DNA of 64,000 bases from Mesorhizobium sp. M8A.F.Ca.ET.218.01.1.1 (GCF_004791165.1 NZ_SRUZ01000007.1:310001-374000), one strand, 5' to 3'. Positions 44,225 to 52,817 are shown, numbered from the stretch's first letter. The notes: generated from the letters alone by a model not told the origin. Translations and numbers: made by a program.

Positions 44225-44620
44225 TCACGCGTTGCGGCGGTTGTCCAGCGCGAAGGCGCCGGCGCCGGCGAAGACCAGATAGAGGAAGATGAAGCAGAAC
44301 GAGATCGCCGAATCGCCGCTGTTGTTGATGGGGAAGAAGTCGCGCGGATAGTGGGCCATGAAATAGGCGATCGCCATTTCGCCGGCCAGAAGGAACGCGA
44401 CCGGGCGGGTGAAAAGGCCCAGCGCCAGCAGAACGCCGCCGGCGAATTCGAGGATACCGGCCGCTAGCGGCAGTCCGCTCAAGGCGGCGGCGGCGTGGTC
44501 GCTGGCTGGGAAATTGAACAGTTTCTGCGTGCCGTGCTCGACGAACTGCAGCGCGGTCATGATGCGCAGCGCGGCAAGCGCCTGCGGCTGGTATTTGGAG
44601 AGGCCATCGAAAAGCTTCAT
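44225..44620 (-). CDS. DoxX-family membrane protein
   Basis: This 131-residue protein has four hydrophobic helices. The DoxX motif LRIMTALQFVEHGTQKLFNF opens it, and AAGILEFAGGVLLALGLFTR and FLLAGEMAIAYFMAHYPRDF follow. A good GGAG precedes the ATG. DoxX proteins of this size are inner-membrane proteins linked to thiosulfate-quinone or redox homeostasis in a few cases; no specific function can be given here. Confidence 0.85.
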   Translation of the reverse strand: MKLFDGLSKYQPQALAALRIMTALQFVEHGTQKLFNFPASDHAAAALSGLPLAAGILEFAGGVLLALGLFTRPVAFLLAGEMAIAYFMAHYPRDFFPINNSGDSAISFCFIFLYLVFAGAGAFALDNRRNA

Positions 44621-44820
44621 CTAAAACTCCATTTCAGCTTCCCGGCCGGCCATAGATTATCACCGGGCAACGGACCATTCACTTCCCCCGGCCTGCCATC
44701 AACAATTGGTGATTGGAAATGTTCCCCGGTCCGGCTTTTGCTGTTGTGCTCGCCAGGGTTGCAATTATATCGCTATGGTTGTATTGATTGTGAGTACTCC
44801 AGACATGTGGGTCCCTTGCC

Positions 44821-45309
44821 ATGAAAAAAGTCGTCATCAGCCTGTTCGCAATCCTTATGGGCACCAGCCTCGCCATGGCCGAGGACGCGGGCTGCGAGGC
44901 TTTTAAATGGCCGGTGACGCGCGAACAGGCGCTGTTTGCAGAGGCACCCTCGAGACCGTCCGGAGCGACGCTGGCGGTGGGGGCCGCCGCGGACCTGGCG
45001 CTGCTGCCGGCCGAAAAGGCCGGCTTCGCGGTGCCGCCCGAACGCGCCCCTGCGGAGGGCACGTTCGGCGCCGTTGCCAGCGTGGCGGTGCCGCCGGACG
45101 GCTCCATCCAGATCAGCCTGTCGGGCGAGGCCTGGATCGATGTCATCCAGGACGGCAAGGCCGTGAAATCGTCCGGCTATAGCGGCGTCAAGACATGCCC
45201 CAGTGTCCGCAAGAGCGTGCGCTTCAAGCTGGCCGCCGGCACAGCCACTGTCCAGTTTAGCGGTGCCAAGAAGGCTGACCTGAAGGTCGCGGTATTGGCG
45301 CCGGAATGA
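44821..45309 (+). CDS. Predicted periplasmic protein of unknown function
   Basis: This 162-residue protein has a signal peptide (MKKVVISLFAILMGTSLAMA, cleavage before EDAGC). The mature part has two cysteines (AEDAGCEAF near the start and KTCPSVRK), likely a disulfide, and a predicted beta-rich C-terminus (FKLAAGTATVQFSGAKKADL). The last part reads like a ligand-binding beta sandwich, but I recognise no family. It has its own promoter region (44621-44820) and no operon partner. Confidence 0.8.
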   Translation: MKKVVISLFAILMGTSLAMAEDAGCEAFKWPVTREQALFAEAPSRPSGATLAVGAAADLALLPAEKAGFAVPPERAPAEGTFGAVASVAVPPDGSIQISLSGEAWIDVIQDGKAVKSSGYSGVKTCPSVRKSVRFKLAAGTATVQFSGAKKADLKVAVLAPE

Positions 45310-45351
45310 GCCGACGCCAGCAAGCGTGATTTCAGCGGGTGGCGCGGACGC

Positions 45352-46128
45352 TTACCGCACCGGCGCCATCAAAGCGAAATGCGCGCCTTGCGGATCCTGG
45401 CATTGCACGACCCAGCTGCCTCCGGGAACCTCCATGGGTCCCATCAGGATCTTGCCGCCATTGTCGGTCACGCGTTTTGCCGCCGCGTCGATGCCGGTGA
45501 CATTGAAATAGAACTGCCAGACCGGGACCGGAATCTGCTCGGGCTTGTTCATGATGCCGCCACCGGATTCAGGGCCGGCGGTAAAGGTCTGGTAGATGCC
45601 CATCGGCCCCATGTCGAATTCGCCGGCATTGGCCCAGCCGAACTGGCCGGAATAGAAATCGAACGCGGCCTTCCAATCGCTCGTGTAGAGTTCGTGCCAG
45701 CCGATATGGCCGGGCGTGCTGGCCGGCACGACGGGCTGGTCCGGACCGTTCGGCTGCAGGAACATGAAGGTGGCGCCTTGCGGATCGGCGACGACGGCGA
45801 AGCGGCCAACGCCTGGAATATCGTCGGGCCGGCGGTGAACGGCACCGCCTGCCTTTTCCAGTGACGCTGTTGCCGCGTCGACATCCCTGGCGTGGATATA
45901 GCCCAGCCATGCGGGCGGCATGCCCATCTTGGCCGCATCCTCGGGCATCGTCATCAGGCCGCCGACGCCACGCTCGCCGACATTCATGACGATATAGCGC
46001 GGCATGCCGGGCGCCTTGTCGAAGGGCTGCGCCGTCCAGCCGACCACGGTTGTGTAGAAAGCCTCCGCGGCGTCGAGGTCCGACGTCATTAGTTCGTACC
46101 AGAAGAAGGGCATCGGGGATTTTGGCAT
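45352..46128 (-). CDS. VOC-superfamily protein with two glyoxalase-like domains
   Basis: This 258-residue protein has two tandem VOC domains. Domain 1 begins PMPFFWYELMTSDLDAAEAF; domain 2 begins HIGWHELYTSDWKAAFDFYS and ends WVVQCQDPQGAHFALM. Each domain contributes beta-alpha-beta-beta-beta units that can bind a metal (the H and E of WHELYTSD and FALM regions). The ATG at 46128 has AGGAGA upstream, and 46143 is an alternative without one. The reaction is unknown; members include glyoxalases, dioxygenases and antibiotic-binding proteins. Confidence 0.85.
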   Translation of the reverse strand: MPKSPMPFFWYELMTSDLDAAEAFYTTVVGWTAQPFDKAPGMPRYIVMNVGERGVGGLMTMPEDAAKMGMPPAWLGYIHARDVDAATASLEKAGGAVHRRPDDIPGVGRFAVVADPQGATFMFLQPNGPDQPVVPASTPGHIGWHELYTSDWKAAFDFYSGQFGWANAGEFDMGPMGIYQTFTAGPESGGGIMNKPEQIPVPVWQFYFNVTGIDAAAKRVTDNGGKILMGPMEVPGGSWVVQCQDPQGAHFALMAPVR

Positions 46129-46305
46129 GGTCGGTCTCCTCACCGTTGTGCGCCGATCGTCGTTCGATCCATCCTAGGACGATCTCGACGACAGAAATCC
46201 GACATCTGGGCTAGAAATCGGGAACGGCAAGGCGCAGCCTTCTGGCAATCTTGCGTGCCTTGCGATTTTCGCCTTTGCTTGGCTTCGAAAAGGGGGGCTC
46301 GATCC

Positions 46306-47037
46306 ATGCGGCAGATGTCACTTACAGCCGAGCTTGTTGCACTGTGCCATCGCGAGGAGGCCGATCCCGGGCCTAGCGGCAGCTGGACGCAACTGAGCGA
46401 CGAGGATTTTCGGGACCTTTCGGCGCGGCTGTCCAATGAAGCCGATGCGGGGCCGCTATGGGTGTTCGCCTATGGCTCGCTGATCTGGAAGCCGGCTTTC
46501 GAGTCCGTCGAACGCCAGCGCGCCACCGCCCATGGCTGGCACCGCTCCTTCTGCATCGACATGGTCCGCTGGCGCGGCAGCGCCGCGCAGCCTGGACTGA
46601 TGATGGCGCTCGAACGCGGCGGCCGATGCGATGGTGTGATCTATCGGTTACCGGAAGGGGAGAAGACTGCTCAGATCGAAAGACTGTTGCGGCGCGAGAT
46701 CGACGATCATGAGAGCGTCGCTTCGGTCCGGTGGGTTCCGGTGCGTACCGCGCAAGGGCCGTTGCGGGCGCTGGGTTTCTGGGTCGGGGTGACGGGCAGA
46801 GGCACTTCGCTCGGGCAGCCGCTGGAAGCCGTGGCACGGGTGCTGGCGCGCGCCTGCGGCCATGTCGGCTCAGGCGCGGAATATCTTTACAACACGGTCA
46901 GCCATCTCGAGGAATTCGGCATCCGCGACCGCAATCTCTGGACGTTGCAGAAATTGGTCGCCGATGAGATCAGGTCGATCCATGGCATTGGCATGGACGG
47001 CGGCCATATCCTCGCGTCACCGCCACCAATAACTTGA
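46306..47037 (+). CDS. chaC: ChaC-family gamma-glutamylcyclotransferase (glutathione-specific)
   Basis: This 243-residue protein has the family motif VFAYGSLIWKPAF (about residues 56-68, the substrate-binding YGSL loop), then a catalytic-type acidic segment LLRREIDDHESVASVRWVPV, and YLYNTVSHLEEFGIRDRNLW near the C-terminus. It cleaves glutathione to 5-oxoproline and Cys-Gly in the cytoplasm. The ATG at 46306 has AGGGGGGC eight bases upstream; 46255 and 46315 are less likely. Confidence 0.88.
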   Translation: MRQMSLTAELVALCHREEADPGPSGSWTQLSDEDFRDLSARLSNEADAGPLWVFAYGSLIWKPAFESVERQRATAHGWHRSFCIDMVRWRGSAAQPGLMMALERGGRCDGVIYRLPEGEKTAQIERLLRREIDDHESVASVRWVPVRTAQGPLRALGFWVGVTGRGTSLGQPLEAVARVLARACGHVGSGAEYLYNTVSHLEEFGIRDRNLWTLQKLVADEIRSIHGIGMDGGHILASPPPIT

Positions 47038-47087
47038 CCGCAATTATCATGTTTTTATCCAGTCTTTTCAGCAACTTGCCTCAAAAA

Positions 47088-47103
47088 TTGACCAATTGAT
47101 AAA
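47088..47103. promoter_or_regulatory. Putative RutR operator upstream of preT
   Basis: TTGACCA-AT-TGATAAA compares with the RutR consensus TTGACCA-n2-TGGTCAA: the left half is 7/7 and the right half 5/7. It lies 50 bases before the preT start in an AT-rich promoter region. The RutR gene itself is about 8.3 kb away at 55384-56037. Confidence 0.55.
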
Positions 47104-47153
47104 AAAATAAAACGTGCTAGCCTTCCCCAAAACGAAAACATGGGGAACTGAAA

Positions 47154-48509
47154 ATGCCAGAGGGTCAGTTCAAAGAGGGTATTGTCGGCGGCCGCCTTGC
47201 GGCTGACCAATACGCGGACAATTTTTCCGACCTGCATCCGCCGCTCGATCATCACGAGGCGCTGGTCGAATCCGACCGCTGTTATTTCTGCTACGACGCA
47301 CCGTGCATGAATGCATGCCCGACCTCGATCGACATTCCGCTGTTCATCCGCCAGATCTCGACCGGCAACCCGATCGGTTCGGCCAAGACCATCTTCGACC
47401 AGAACATCCTGGGCGGCATGTGCGCCCGCGTCTGCCCGACCGAGACGCTGTGCGAGGAGGTGTGCGTGCGCGAGGTGGCGGAAGGCAAGCCGGTGCAGAT
47501 CGGCCGTTTGCAGCGCTACGCCACCGATGTCGCGATGGCCGAGAATAAGCAGTTTTATCCGCGCGCGACAGCGACGGGCAAGACGGTCGCCGTGGTCGGC
47601 GCCGGCCCGGCCGGCCTTGCCGCCGCGCACCGGCTCGCTCGCCATGGCCATGACGTGACCATCCTGGAGGCGCGTCCGAAGGCCGGCGGCCTCAATGAAT
47701 ACGGCATCGCCGCCTACAAGAGCGTCGACAACTTTGCCCAGGCCGAGGTCGACTATGTCACCGCGATCGGCGGCATCGACATCCAGAACGGCAAGGCGCT
47801 CGGCCGCGACTACCAGCTCTCCGACCTGATCCGCAATTACGACGCGGTGTTCCTCGGCATGGGGCTGGGCGGCGTCAACGCGTTGCGCGCCGATGGCGAG
47901 GATGCGGCCGGCGTCACCAACGCGGTCGAATTCATTGCCGAACTGCGCCAGGCCAGCGACCTCTCCGGGCTGCCGGTCGGCCGCCGCGTCGTCGTCATTG
48001 GCGGCGGCATGACGGCGATCGATGCCGCCGTGCAGTCGAAACTGCTTGGCGCCGAGGAGGTGACGATCTGCTACCGGCGCGGCCAGGACCATATGAACGC
48101 CTCCGAATTCGAGCAGGATCTGGCGGCCGCCAACGGCGTCACCATCCGTCATTGGCTGCAGCCGAAGCGGGTGATTGCCGAAGGTGGTAAGGTGTCGGGC
48201 ATTGAACTCGAATACACCGCGCTCAACGGCGACAGGCTTGCCGGCACCGGCGAGACGCTGACGCTGGTTGCCGACCAGGTGTTCAAGGCCATTGGCCAGA
48301 GTTTTGTCCCGGCTGCCCTCAATGGCAGCGGGGCATCGATCGATCTCGAAGCCGGCCGCATCAAGGTCGACGGGGAAGGGCGCACGTCGCTCGCCAAGGT
48401 CTGGGCCGGCGGGGACTGCATTTTCGGTGGCGACGACCTGACCGTGTCCGCCGTGGCGCAAGGGCGCGACGCGGCTGAGAGCATCCACAGGAGTCTGACC
48501 CAGGGATAA
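47154..48509 (+). CDS. preT: Dihydropyrimidine dehydrogenase, FAD subunit PreT
   Basis: This 451-residue subunit takes electrons from NAD(P)H and passes them via FAD and Fe-S clusters to PreA. The N-terminal domain has cysteine-rich segments (CYFCYDAPCMNACPTSIDIP and GGMCARVCPTETLCEEVC) for [4Fe-4S] centres. A GltD-like flavoprotein core follows (VAVVGAGPAGLAAAHRLARH; second dinucleotide fold VVVIGGGMTAIDAAV). The C-terminal AGGDCIFGGDDLTVSAVAQG closes the FAD site. It starts the operon and is followed after five bases by a methyltransferase gene, then preA. Confidence 0.93.
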   Translation: MPEGQFKEGIVGGRLAADQYADNFSDLHPPLDHHEALVESDRCYFCYDAPCMNACPTSIDIPLFIRQISTGNPIGSAKTIFDQNILGGMCARVCPTETLCEEVCVREVAEGKPVQIGRLQRYATDVAMAENKQFYPRATATGKTVAVVGAGPAGLAAAHRLARHGHDVTILEARPKAGGLNEYGIAAYKSVDNFAQAEVDYVTAIGGIDIQNGKALGRDYQLSDLIRNYDAVFLGMGLGGVNALRADGEDAAGVTNAVEFIAELRQASDLSGLPVGRRVVVIGGGMTAIDAAVQSKLLGAEEVTICYRRGQDHMNASEFEQDLAAANGVTIRHWLQPKRVIAEGGKVSGIELEYTALNGDRLAGTGETLTLVADQVFKAIGQSFVPAALNGSGASIDLEAGRIKVDGEGRTSLAKVWAGGDCIFGGDDLTVSAVAQGRDAAESIHRSLTQG

Positions 48510-48514
48510 GGATC

Positions 48515-49357
48515 ATGGCCACGGTGGAACCGGGCATTGCCCGTCACTACGAGATTTCAGGCCTGGAGGAGCGGATCATTGCGGCGCTCGCCGATACGGG
48601 CGTCGATGTTGCCCATTTGCGCGCCGGCGATCTCGAAGCGGTCGACGAATTCCACATTGGCGGCGTGGCCGCCACCAGGGACCTTATCAGCCAGCTTGGG
48701 TTGAAGCCAGGAGCCAGGCTGCTGGACATCGGATCGGGGATAGGGGGACCGGCCCGCTTTGTCGCCAACAATGCCGGCGTCGACGTCACCGGCATCGACC
48801 TGACGCAAAGCTATGTCGATATCGCGACCAGCCTGTCGAGGCGGACGGGAATGGCCGGCAAGACCCACTTCGTGCAAGGCAGCGCGCTGGACATGCCGTT
48901 CGCCAAGGCCGGCTTCGATGCGGCAATGATCCTGCATGTCGGCATGAACCTTCCCGACAAGGCGAAGCTGATGAGCGAGGCCGCCCGTGTGCTGAAGCCC
49001 GGCGGCGTCTTTGCCGTCTACGACGTGATGCGGCTCAAGGATGGAGCTCTGACCTACCCGCTTCCGTGGGCATCCAACGAGACCATATCCTTCGTCGCCA
49101 CGCCCGACGATTACCGCTCGGCCGCGGCGGCGGCGGGCTTCTCGGTGACCGCGGAGCGGCCGCGCGGCGCCTTCGCCGTCGAGTTTTTCGCCGCGATGCG
49201 TGCCCGGCTGGCCGCCGCGCAAGCCGAAGGCAGGAAGCCATCGCCCGGCCTCGGCCTCGTCATGGGCGAGGACGCCCGCACCAAGATGGCCAACCTCATC
49301 GCTGCCCTCGAGGGCGGCATTCTCGCGCCCGTCGAACTGCTTCTTCGTCTCGGTTGA
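48515..49357 (+). CDS. Class I SAM-dependent methyltransferase inserted between preT and preA
   Basis: This 280-residue protein has a Rossmann methyltransferase core: motif I LLDIGSGIGGPARF (about residues 69-82), then GIDLTQSYVDIATSL, MPFAKAGFDAAMILHVGMNL and LKPGGVFAVYDVMRL. It resembles the Methyltransf_11 or UbiE/sterol-type group. The gene lies five bases after preT and 14 bases before preA on the same strand, so it is probably co-transcribed. Its substrate is unknown, and a direct role in pyrimidine reduction is not established. Confidence 0.88.
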   Translation: MATVEPGIARHYEISGLEERIIAALADTGVDVAHLRAGDLEAVDEFHIGGVAATRDLISQLGLKPGARLLDIGSGIGGPARFVANNAGVDVTGIDLTQSYVDIATSLSRRTGMAGKTHFVQGSALDMPFAKAGFDAAMILHVGMNLPDKAKLMSEAARVLKPGGVFAVYDVMRLKDGALTYPLPWASNETISFVATPDDYRSAAAAAGFSVTAERPRGAFAVEFFAAMRARLAAAQAEGRKPSPGLGLVMGEDARTKMANLIAALEGGILAPVELLLRLG

Positions 49358-49371
49358 AAGGGACCCCTGTC

Positions 49372-50685
49372 ATGGCTGATATCAGAAACAATTTCGTCGG
49401 TATCAAATCGCCCAACCCGTTCTGGCTGGCGTCGGCGCCGCCGACCGACAAGGCCTACAATGTCATCCGCGCCTTCAAGGCGGGTTGGGGCGGTGTGGTC
49501 TGGAAGACCCTGGGCGAAGAGGGGCCGCCGGTGGTCAACGTCAACGGTCCGCGCTACGGCGCGATCTGGGGCGCCGACCGGCGTCTGCTCGGCCTCAACA
49601 ACATCGAGCTGATCACCGACCGCGACTTGCAGACCAATCTGCGCGAGATGAAGCAGGTCAAGATGGATTGGCCCGACCGTGCGCTGATCGCCTCGATCAT
49701 GGTGCCTTGCGAGGAAGAGAGCTGGAAGGCCATCCTGCCGCTGGTCGAGGAGACGGGGGCGGACGGCATCGAGCTCAATTTCGGCTGCCCGCACGGCATG
49801 TCCGAGCGCGGCATGGGCGCGGCCGTCGGCCAGGTGCCGGAATATATCGAAATGGTGGTGCGCTGGTGCAAGCAATACACGCGCATGCCGGTCATCACCA
49901 AGCTGACGCCCAACATCACTGACATCCGCAAGCCCGCGCGCGCTGCCCATGCCGGCGGCACCGACGCGGTGTCGCTGATCAACACCATCAATTCGATCAC
50001 CGGCGTCGACCTCGACAGTTTCGCGCCGATGCCGACCATCGACGGCAAGGGCTCGCATGGCGGTTATTGCGGCCCGGCGGTGAAGCCGATCGCCATGAAC
50101 ATGGTGGCGGAGATCGCCCGCGACCCCGAAACGCGCGGCCTGCCGATCTCCGGCATCGGCGGTATCACCACATGGCGGGACGCCGCCGAATTCATGGCGC
50201 TTGGCGCCGGCAATGTGCAGGTCTGCACGGCGGCGATGACCTATGGCTTCAAGATCGTGCAAGAGATGATCGCCGGTCTCGAAAACTGGATGGACGATAA
50301 GGGCCATCGCTCGCTCGACGACGTCATCGGGCGCGCCACGCCCAATGTCACCGACTGGCAGTATCTCAACCTCAACTATGTCGCCAAGGCGCATATCGAC
50401 CAGGACGCCTGCATCAAATGCGGCCGCTGCCACATCGCCTGCGAGGATACCTCGCACCAGGCGATCACCAACGTCGTCAACGGAATCAGGCATTTCGAGG
50501 TGATCGAGGCCGAATGCGTCGGCTGCAATCTGTGCGTCAATGTCTGCCCGGTTGACAATTGCATCACCATGGAGCCGCTGGCGGCGGGCGTGATGGACCA
50601 ACGCACCGGCAAGCCCGTGTCGCCGGTCTACGCCAACTGGACGACGCACCCGAACAACCCGATGGCCAAGGTGGCGGCGGAGTAG
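49372..50685 (+). CDS. preA: Dihydropyrimidine dehydrogenase, catalytic FMN/Fe-S subunit PreA
   Basis: This 437-residue subunit reduces uracil and thymine to 5,6-dihydro forms. The FMN-binding TIM barrel of the dihydroorotate dehydrogenase family is seen in KSPNPFWLASAPPTDKAYNV, GIELNFGCPHGMSERGMGAA and PISGIGGITTWRDAAEFMAL. The C-terminus has two [4Fe-4S] motifs (CIKCGRCHIAC and CVGCNLCVNVCPVDNC). The ATG at 49372 is used; the frame stays open upstream inside the methyltransferase gene but is not coding. With PreT it makes up the first step of reductive pyrimidine breakdown. Confidence 0.94.
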   Translation: MADIRNNFVGIKSPNPFWLASAPPTDKAYNVIRAFKAGWGGVVWKTLGEEGPPVVNVNGPRYGAIWGADRRLLGLNNIELITDRDLQTNLREMKQVKMDWPDRALIASIMVPCEEESWKAILPLVEETGADGIELNFGCPHGMSERGMGAAVGQVPEYIEMVVRWCKQYTRMPVITKLTPNITDIRKPARAAHAGGTDAVSLINTINSITGVDLDSFAPMPTIDGKGSHGGYCGPAVKPIAMNMVAEIARDPETRGLPISGIGGITTWRDAAEFMALGAGNVQVCTAAMTYGFKIVQEMIAGLENWMDDKGHRSLDDVIGRATPNVTDWQYLNLNYVAKAHIDQDACIKCGRCHIACEDTSHQAITNVVNGIRHFEVIEAECVGCNLCVNVCPVDNCITMEPLAAGVMDQRTGKPVSPVYANWTTHPNNPMAKVAAE

Positions 50686-50720
50686 GGTTTGCTCCAGCAT
50701 AAGAAGGGCTGCTTGGCAGA

Positions 50721-50940
50721 ACTTAGGTTCCTCGCCCCACGAAAGTGGGGAGAGGTGGCCCGGCGAAGCCGGGACGGAGAGGGGACTTCGGGACGACTGG
50801 GAACTGCCCAAGGCTCCTGATCCTCTTTACGCGCGCCTCCTCCTCACCGGTTGCATCTTCACAAAGGTCGTCCCCTCTCCGTCCCGGCTTCGCCGGGCCA
50901 CCTCTCCCCCGCTCCGCGGGGTGCGAGGAACCCAAGTCTT
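50721..50940. repeat. Palindromic intergenic repeat element 3
   Basis: Arms of about 70-75 bases (50721-50797 and 50868-50940) are near-identical inverted copies. Shared blocks include GGTTCCTCG, GGGGAGAGGTGGCCCGGCGA, AGCCGGGACGGAGAGGGGAC and their complements. Each arm also folds internally (CCCCACGAAAGTGGGG). It fills most of the 363-base gap between preA and the next regulator; I see no gene inside the loop (50798-50867). Confidence 0.9.
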
Positions 50941-51006
50941 GCTAAGCGGCGTGCCGGAACCACCAGAATTAGCAGGCAATCTCCATTTTCCTATTGCCGA
51001 TAAAAA

Positions 51007-51033
51007 TTATCCACGATAAAAGATATCCATGAA
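51007..51033 (+). promoter_or_regulatory. Putative autoregulatory site of the Rrf2 gene (direct repeats)
   Basis: TATCCACGA (51008-51016) and TATCCATGA (51024-51032) are near-identical direct repeats 16 bases apart, and TTATC-CAC-GATAA (51007-51019) is an inverted repeat. They lie just before the Rrf2 start codon in a locally AT-rich stretch. Rrf2 regulators commonly repress their own operons at such sites. Confidence 0.5.
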
Positions 51034-51048
51034 TTGGAGATCATCACG

Positions 51049-51567
51049 ATGAAGCTGGGCGAGGGCGTTGAGGCGGCCATCCACTGTGCGGCGACGCTGG
51101 CCAGTGTGGACGGCAACAGCACCATGCCGGGCGCGGCACTGGCGGAAGCGTTCGGCCTGTCGCCGAGCTATCTCCTGAAGCATCTCAATATGTTGAGCGC
51201 GGCGCGCATTCTGGAATCGGTGCCGGGTCCGGCGGGCGGCTATCGGCTGGCGCGGGCTGCGGAACGCATCACACTGCTCGACATCGTGCTGGCCGTCGAG
51301 GGCCGCGAACCCGCGTTTCGCTGCGGCGAGATCCGCCGCAACGGTCCGGTCAAGATCGATGCCTCGGCCTATGTCAAACCTTGCGGCATCAATGCCGCGA
51401 TGCTGAAGGCGGAGCGCGCCTACCGGGCAGCGCTGGCCGAGGTGAAACTGTCCGACATCGTGGCGGATTACGCGGCGGAAGGCGACCCCAGATCGTTTGC
51501 CGCGAGCTGCGCCTTTGTCGAGCGCCATCAGCGGCCGCAGAAATCCAGTTCAACCAACCAAACCTAA
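51049..51567 (+). CDS. Rrf2-family transcriptional regulator
   Basis: This 172-residue protein starts at the ATG at 51049 with GGAGA eight bases upstream (a TTG at 51034 is the alternative). It has an Rrf2 winged helix: MKLGEGVEAAIHCAATLAS, LAEAFGLSPSYLLKHLNMLS and GPAGGYRLARAAERITLLDI. There are cysteines at FRCGEIRRN and KPCGINAAM, spaced further apart than in Fe-S types, plus one in ASCAFVE, so redox sensing through thiols is possible. It lies 28 bases before an AhpD-like gene and probably controls it. Confidence 0.88.
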   Translation: MKLGEGVEAAIHCAATLASVDGNSTMPGAALAEAFGLSPSYLLKHLNMLSAARILESVPGPAGGYRLARAAERITLLDIVLAVEGREPAFRCGEIRRNGPVKIDASAYVKPCGINAAMLKAERAYRAALAEVKLSDIVADYAAEGDPRSFAASCAFVERHQRPQKSSSTNQT

Positions 51568-51595
51568 CCCTCCCGACGATGCGAAAGGAAAGACG

Positions 51596-52054
51596 ATGAA
51601 ACAGAGAATGCAGTTCTTCGCCAAGGCGCCCGAAATCATGAAGGCGGTCTCGGCGCTCAACAAGGCGGTCGACGAATGCGGGCTGGAGGTGAGCCTGCTG
51701 CACCTGATCAAGCTCAGGGCTTCGCAGATCAATGGCTGTTCCTTCTGCGTCGAGATGCACAGCCGCGAAGCCAGGCGCGACGGCGAAACCGAGCAAAGGC
51801 TCTATCTGGTTTCCGCCTGGAAGGAATCGCCGCTGTTTTCCGAGCGTGAACGCGCCGCGCTGGCCTGGACCGAGGCGGTGACGCTGGTCGCCGACAACGG
51901 CGTGTCGGACGAGCTCTATGCGCGCACGTTGGAGCATTTTTCGGAAGAGGAGCTGGTCAAGCTATCCGTCGCGGTCGGCATGATCAACACCTGGAACCGG
52001 CTCTGCGTCCCGTTCCACGCCATCCATCCGATGCCCGCCGCCAAGGCGGCCTGA
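51596..52054 (+). CDS. Carboxymuconolactone decarboxylase/AhpD-like protein
   Basis: This 152-residue protein has the alkylhydroperoxidase D-like core: KLRASQINGCSFCVEMHSRE carries the C-x2-C pair followed by the usual E and H (CVEMH) of peroxidase-type members. The fold is all-helical. The C-terminus SVAVGMINTWNRLCVPFHAI is typical. With the Rrf2 regulator just upstream it forms the common rhizobial 'regulator plus peroxidase-like protein' pair, likely for oxidant or thiol stress. The ATG at 51596 has AAAGGA upstream. Confidence 0.9.
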   Translation: MKQRMQFFAKAPEIMKAVSALNKAVDECGLEVSLLHLIKLRASQINGCSFCVEMHSREARRDGETEQRLYLVSAWKESPLFSERERAALAWTEAVTLVADNGVSDELYARTLEHFSEEELVKLSVAVGMINTWNRLCVPFHAIHPMPAAKAA

Positions 52055-52068
52055 TTATCCGACTGTGT

Positions 52069-52100
52069 TTGGAGCGCCGTCGAGGGGCGCGGCGCTCCAA
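52069..52100 (+). terminator. Rho-independent terminator after the AhpD-like gene
   Basis: TTGGAGCGCCG (52069-52079) pairs with CGGCGCTCCAA (52090-52100) as a perfect 11-bp stem with a ten-base loop, followed by CTGTTT. It is 14 bases past the stop. Confidence 0.75.
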
Positions 52101-52255
52101 CTGTTTCAAGGGGAGTTTAATGCCCGCCGATTTGCCCCACCTTGTGGTTCTCTCGGCTGCCTGCTGCTCGGCGCGCGCCGTCATGGCAGCGCCGATACTT
52201 ATTGTTAGGACAGTGCCGATATCTAATCTCTAATCGTAACTTCGTTGAGCGTTAG

Positions 52256-52756
52256 ATGTATATTCTCAGAGGGAGAAGCCGAGACACCCTGAGATGGCTG
52301 CTTATGGGAGGAGGGCTGGCAGTTGTCATTGTCGTCCTTCTGGAACATTTTCAGTCAATTACGGCTAGGGATTCCTTCGTTTTATTAGATGCCTATTTTA
52401 TATCGAGCTTGCTGGCAATTGTTGTCCTATTGCGAAAATCGGACGAGAAAAGCTTTCTGGCGTCCCCTTTATTCCTGGGGAAATCAGCAACTCGCTTCAC
52501 CCTATTTGTCTATTTGGTTTATGGCTCAATCGCGCTGTACCCTTTTGTGGAAAAGCGCTTTCGTTCTGAATTCATAGGCGAGATCGGCTTTTTCATACTT
52601 CTCCTGGTAATGGGGTTCCCTGACGTCCTCCTTTTTCTTCGAGCAAAGGCCGATTCCGGGAAACCTATCTATCAAAGGGCAAATCTGTTTGGCTTTTGGA
52701 TAGTGCTGCTGTTCGTCATCGCGGCAATCGGTGCTGGGATAGTCGCCGGGCGGTAG
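52256..52756 (+). CDS. Hypothetical inner-membrane protein
   Basis: This 166-residue protein has four predicted transmembrane helices (LLMGGGLAVVIVVLLEHF, YFISSLLAIVVLLR, FTLFVYLVYGSIALYPFV and FFILLLVMGFPDVLLFLR, with a fifth near the end at WIVLLFVIAAIGAGIVAG). I recognise no family. Its codon use is visibly more AT-rich than the neighbours, and the 200 bases before it are also AT-rich and hold no other recognisable feature, suggesting recent acquisition. Start at ATG 52256 by default; the ribosome binding site is poor. Confidence 0.6.
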   Translation: MYILRGRSRDTLRWLLMGGGLAVVIVVLLEHFQSITARDSFVLLDAYFISSLLAIVVLLRKSDEKSFLASPLFLGKSATRFTLFVYLVYGSIALYPFVEKRFRSEFIGEIGFFILLLVMGFPDVLLFLRAKADSGKPIYQRANLFGFWIVLLFVIAAIGAGIVAGR

Positions 52757-52817
52757 CACCCCCGGCTCATCCAAGTCGCAATACCTTTGTCACGTTTCTC
52801 CCAGCCGCATGCACTTC

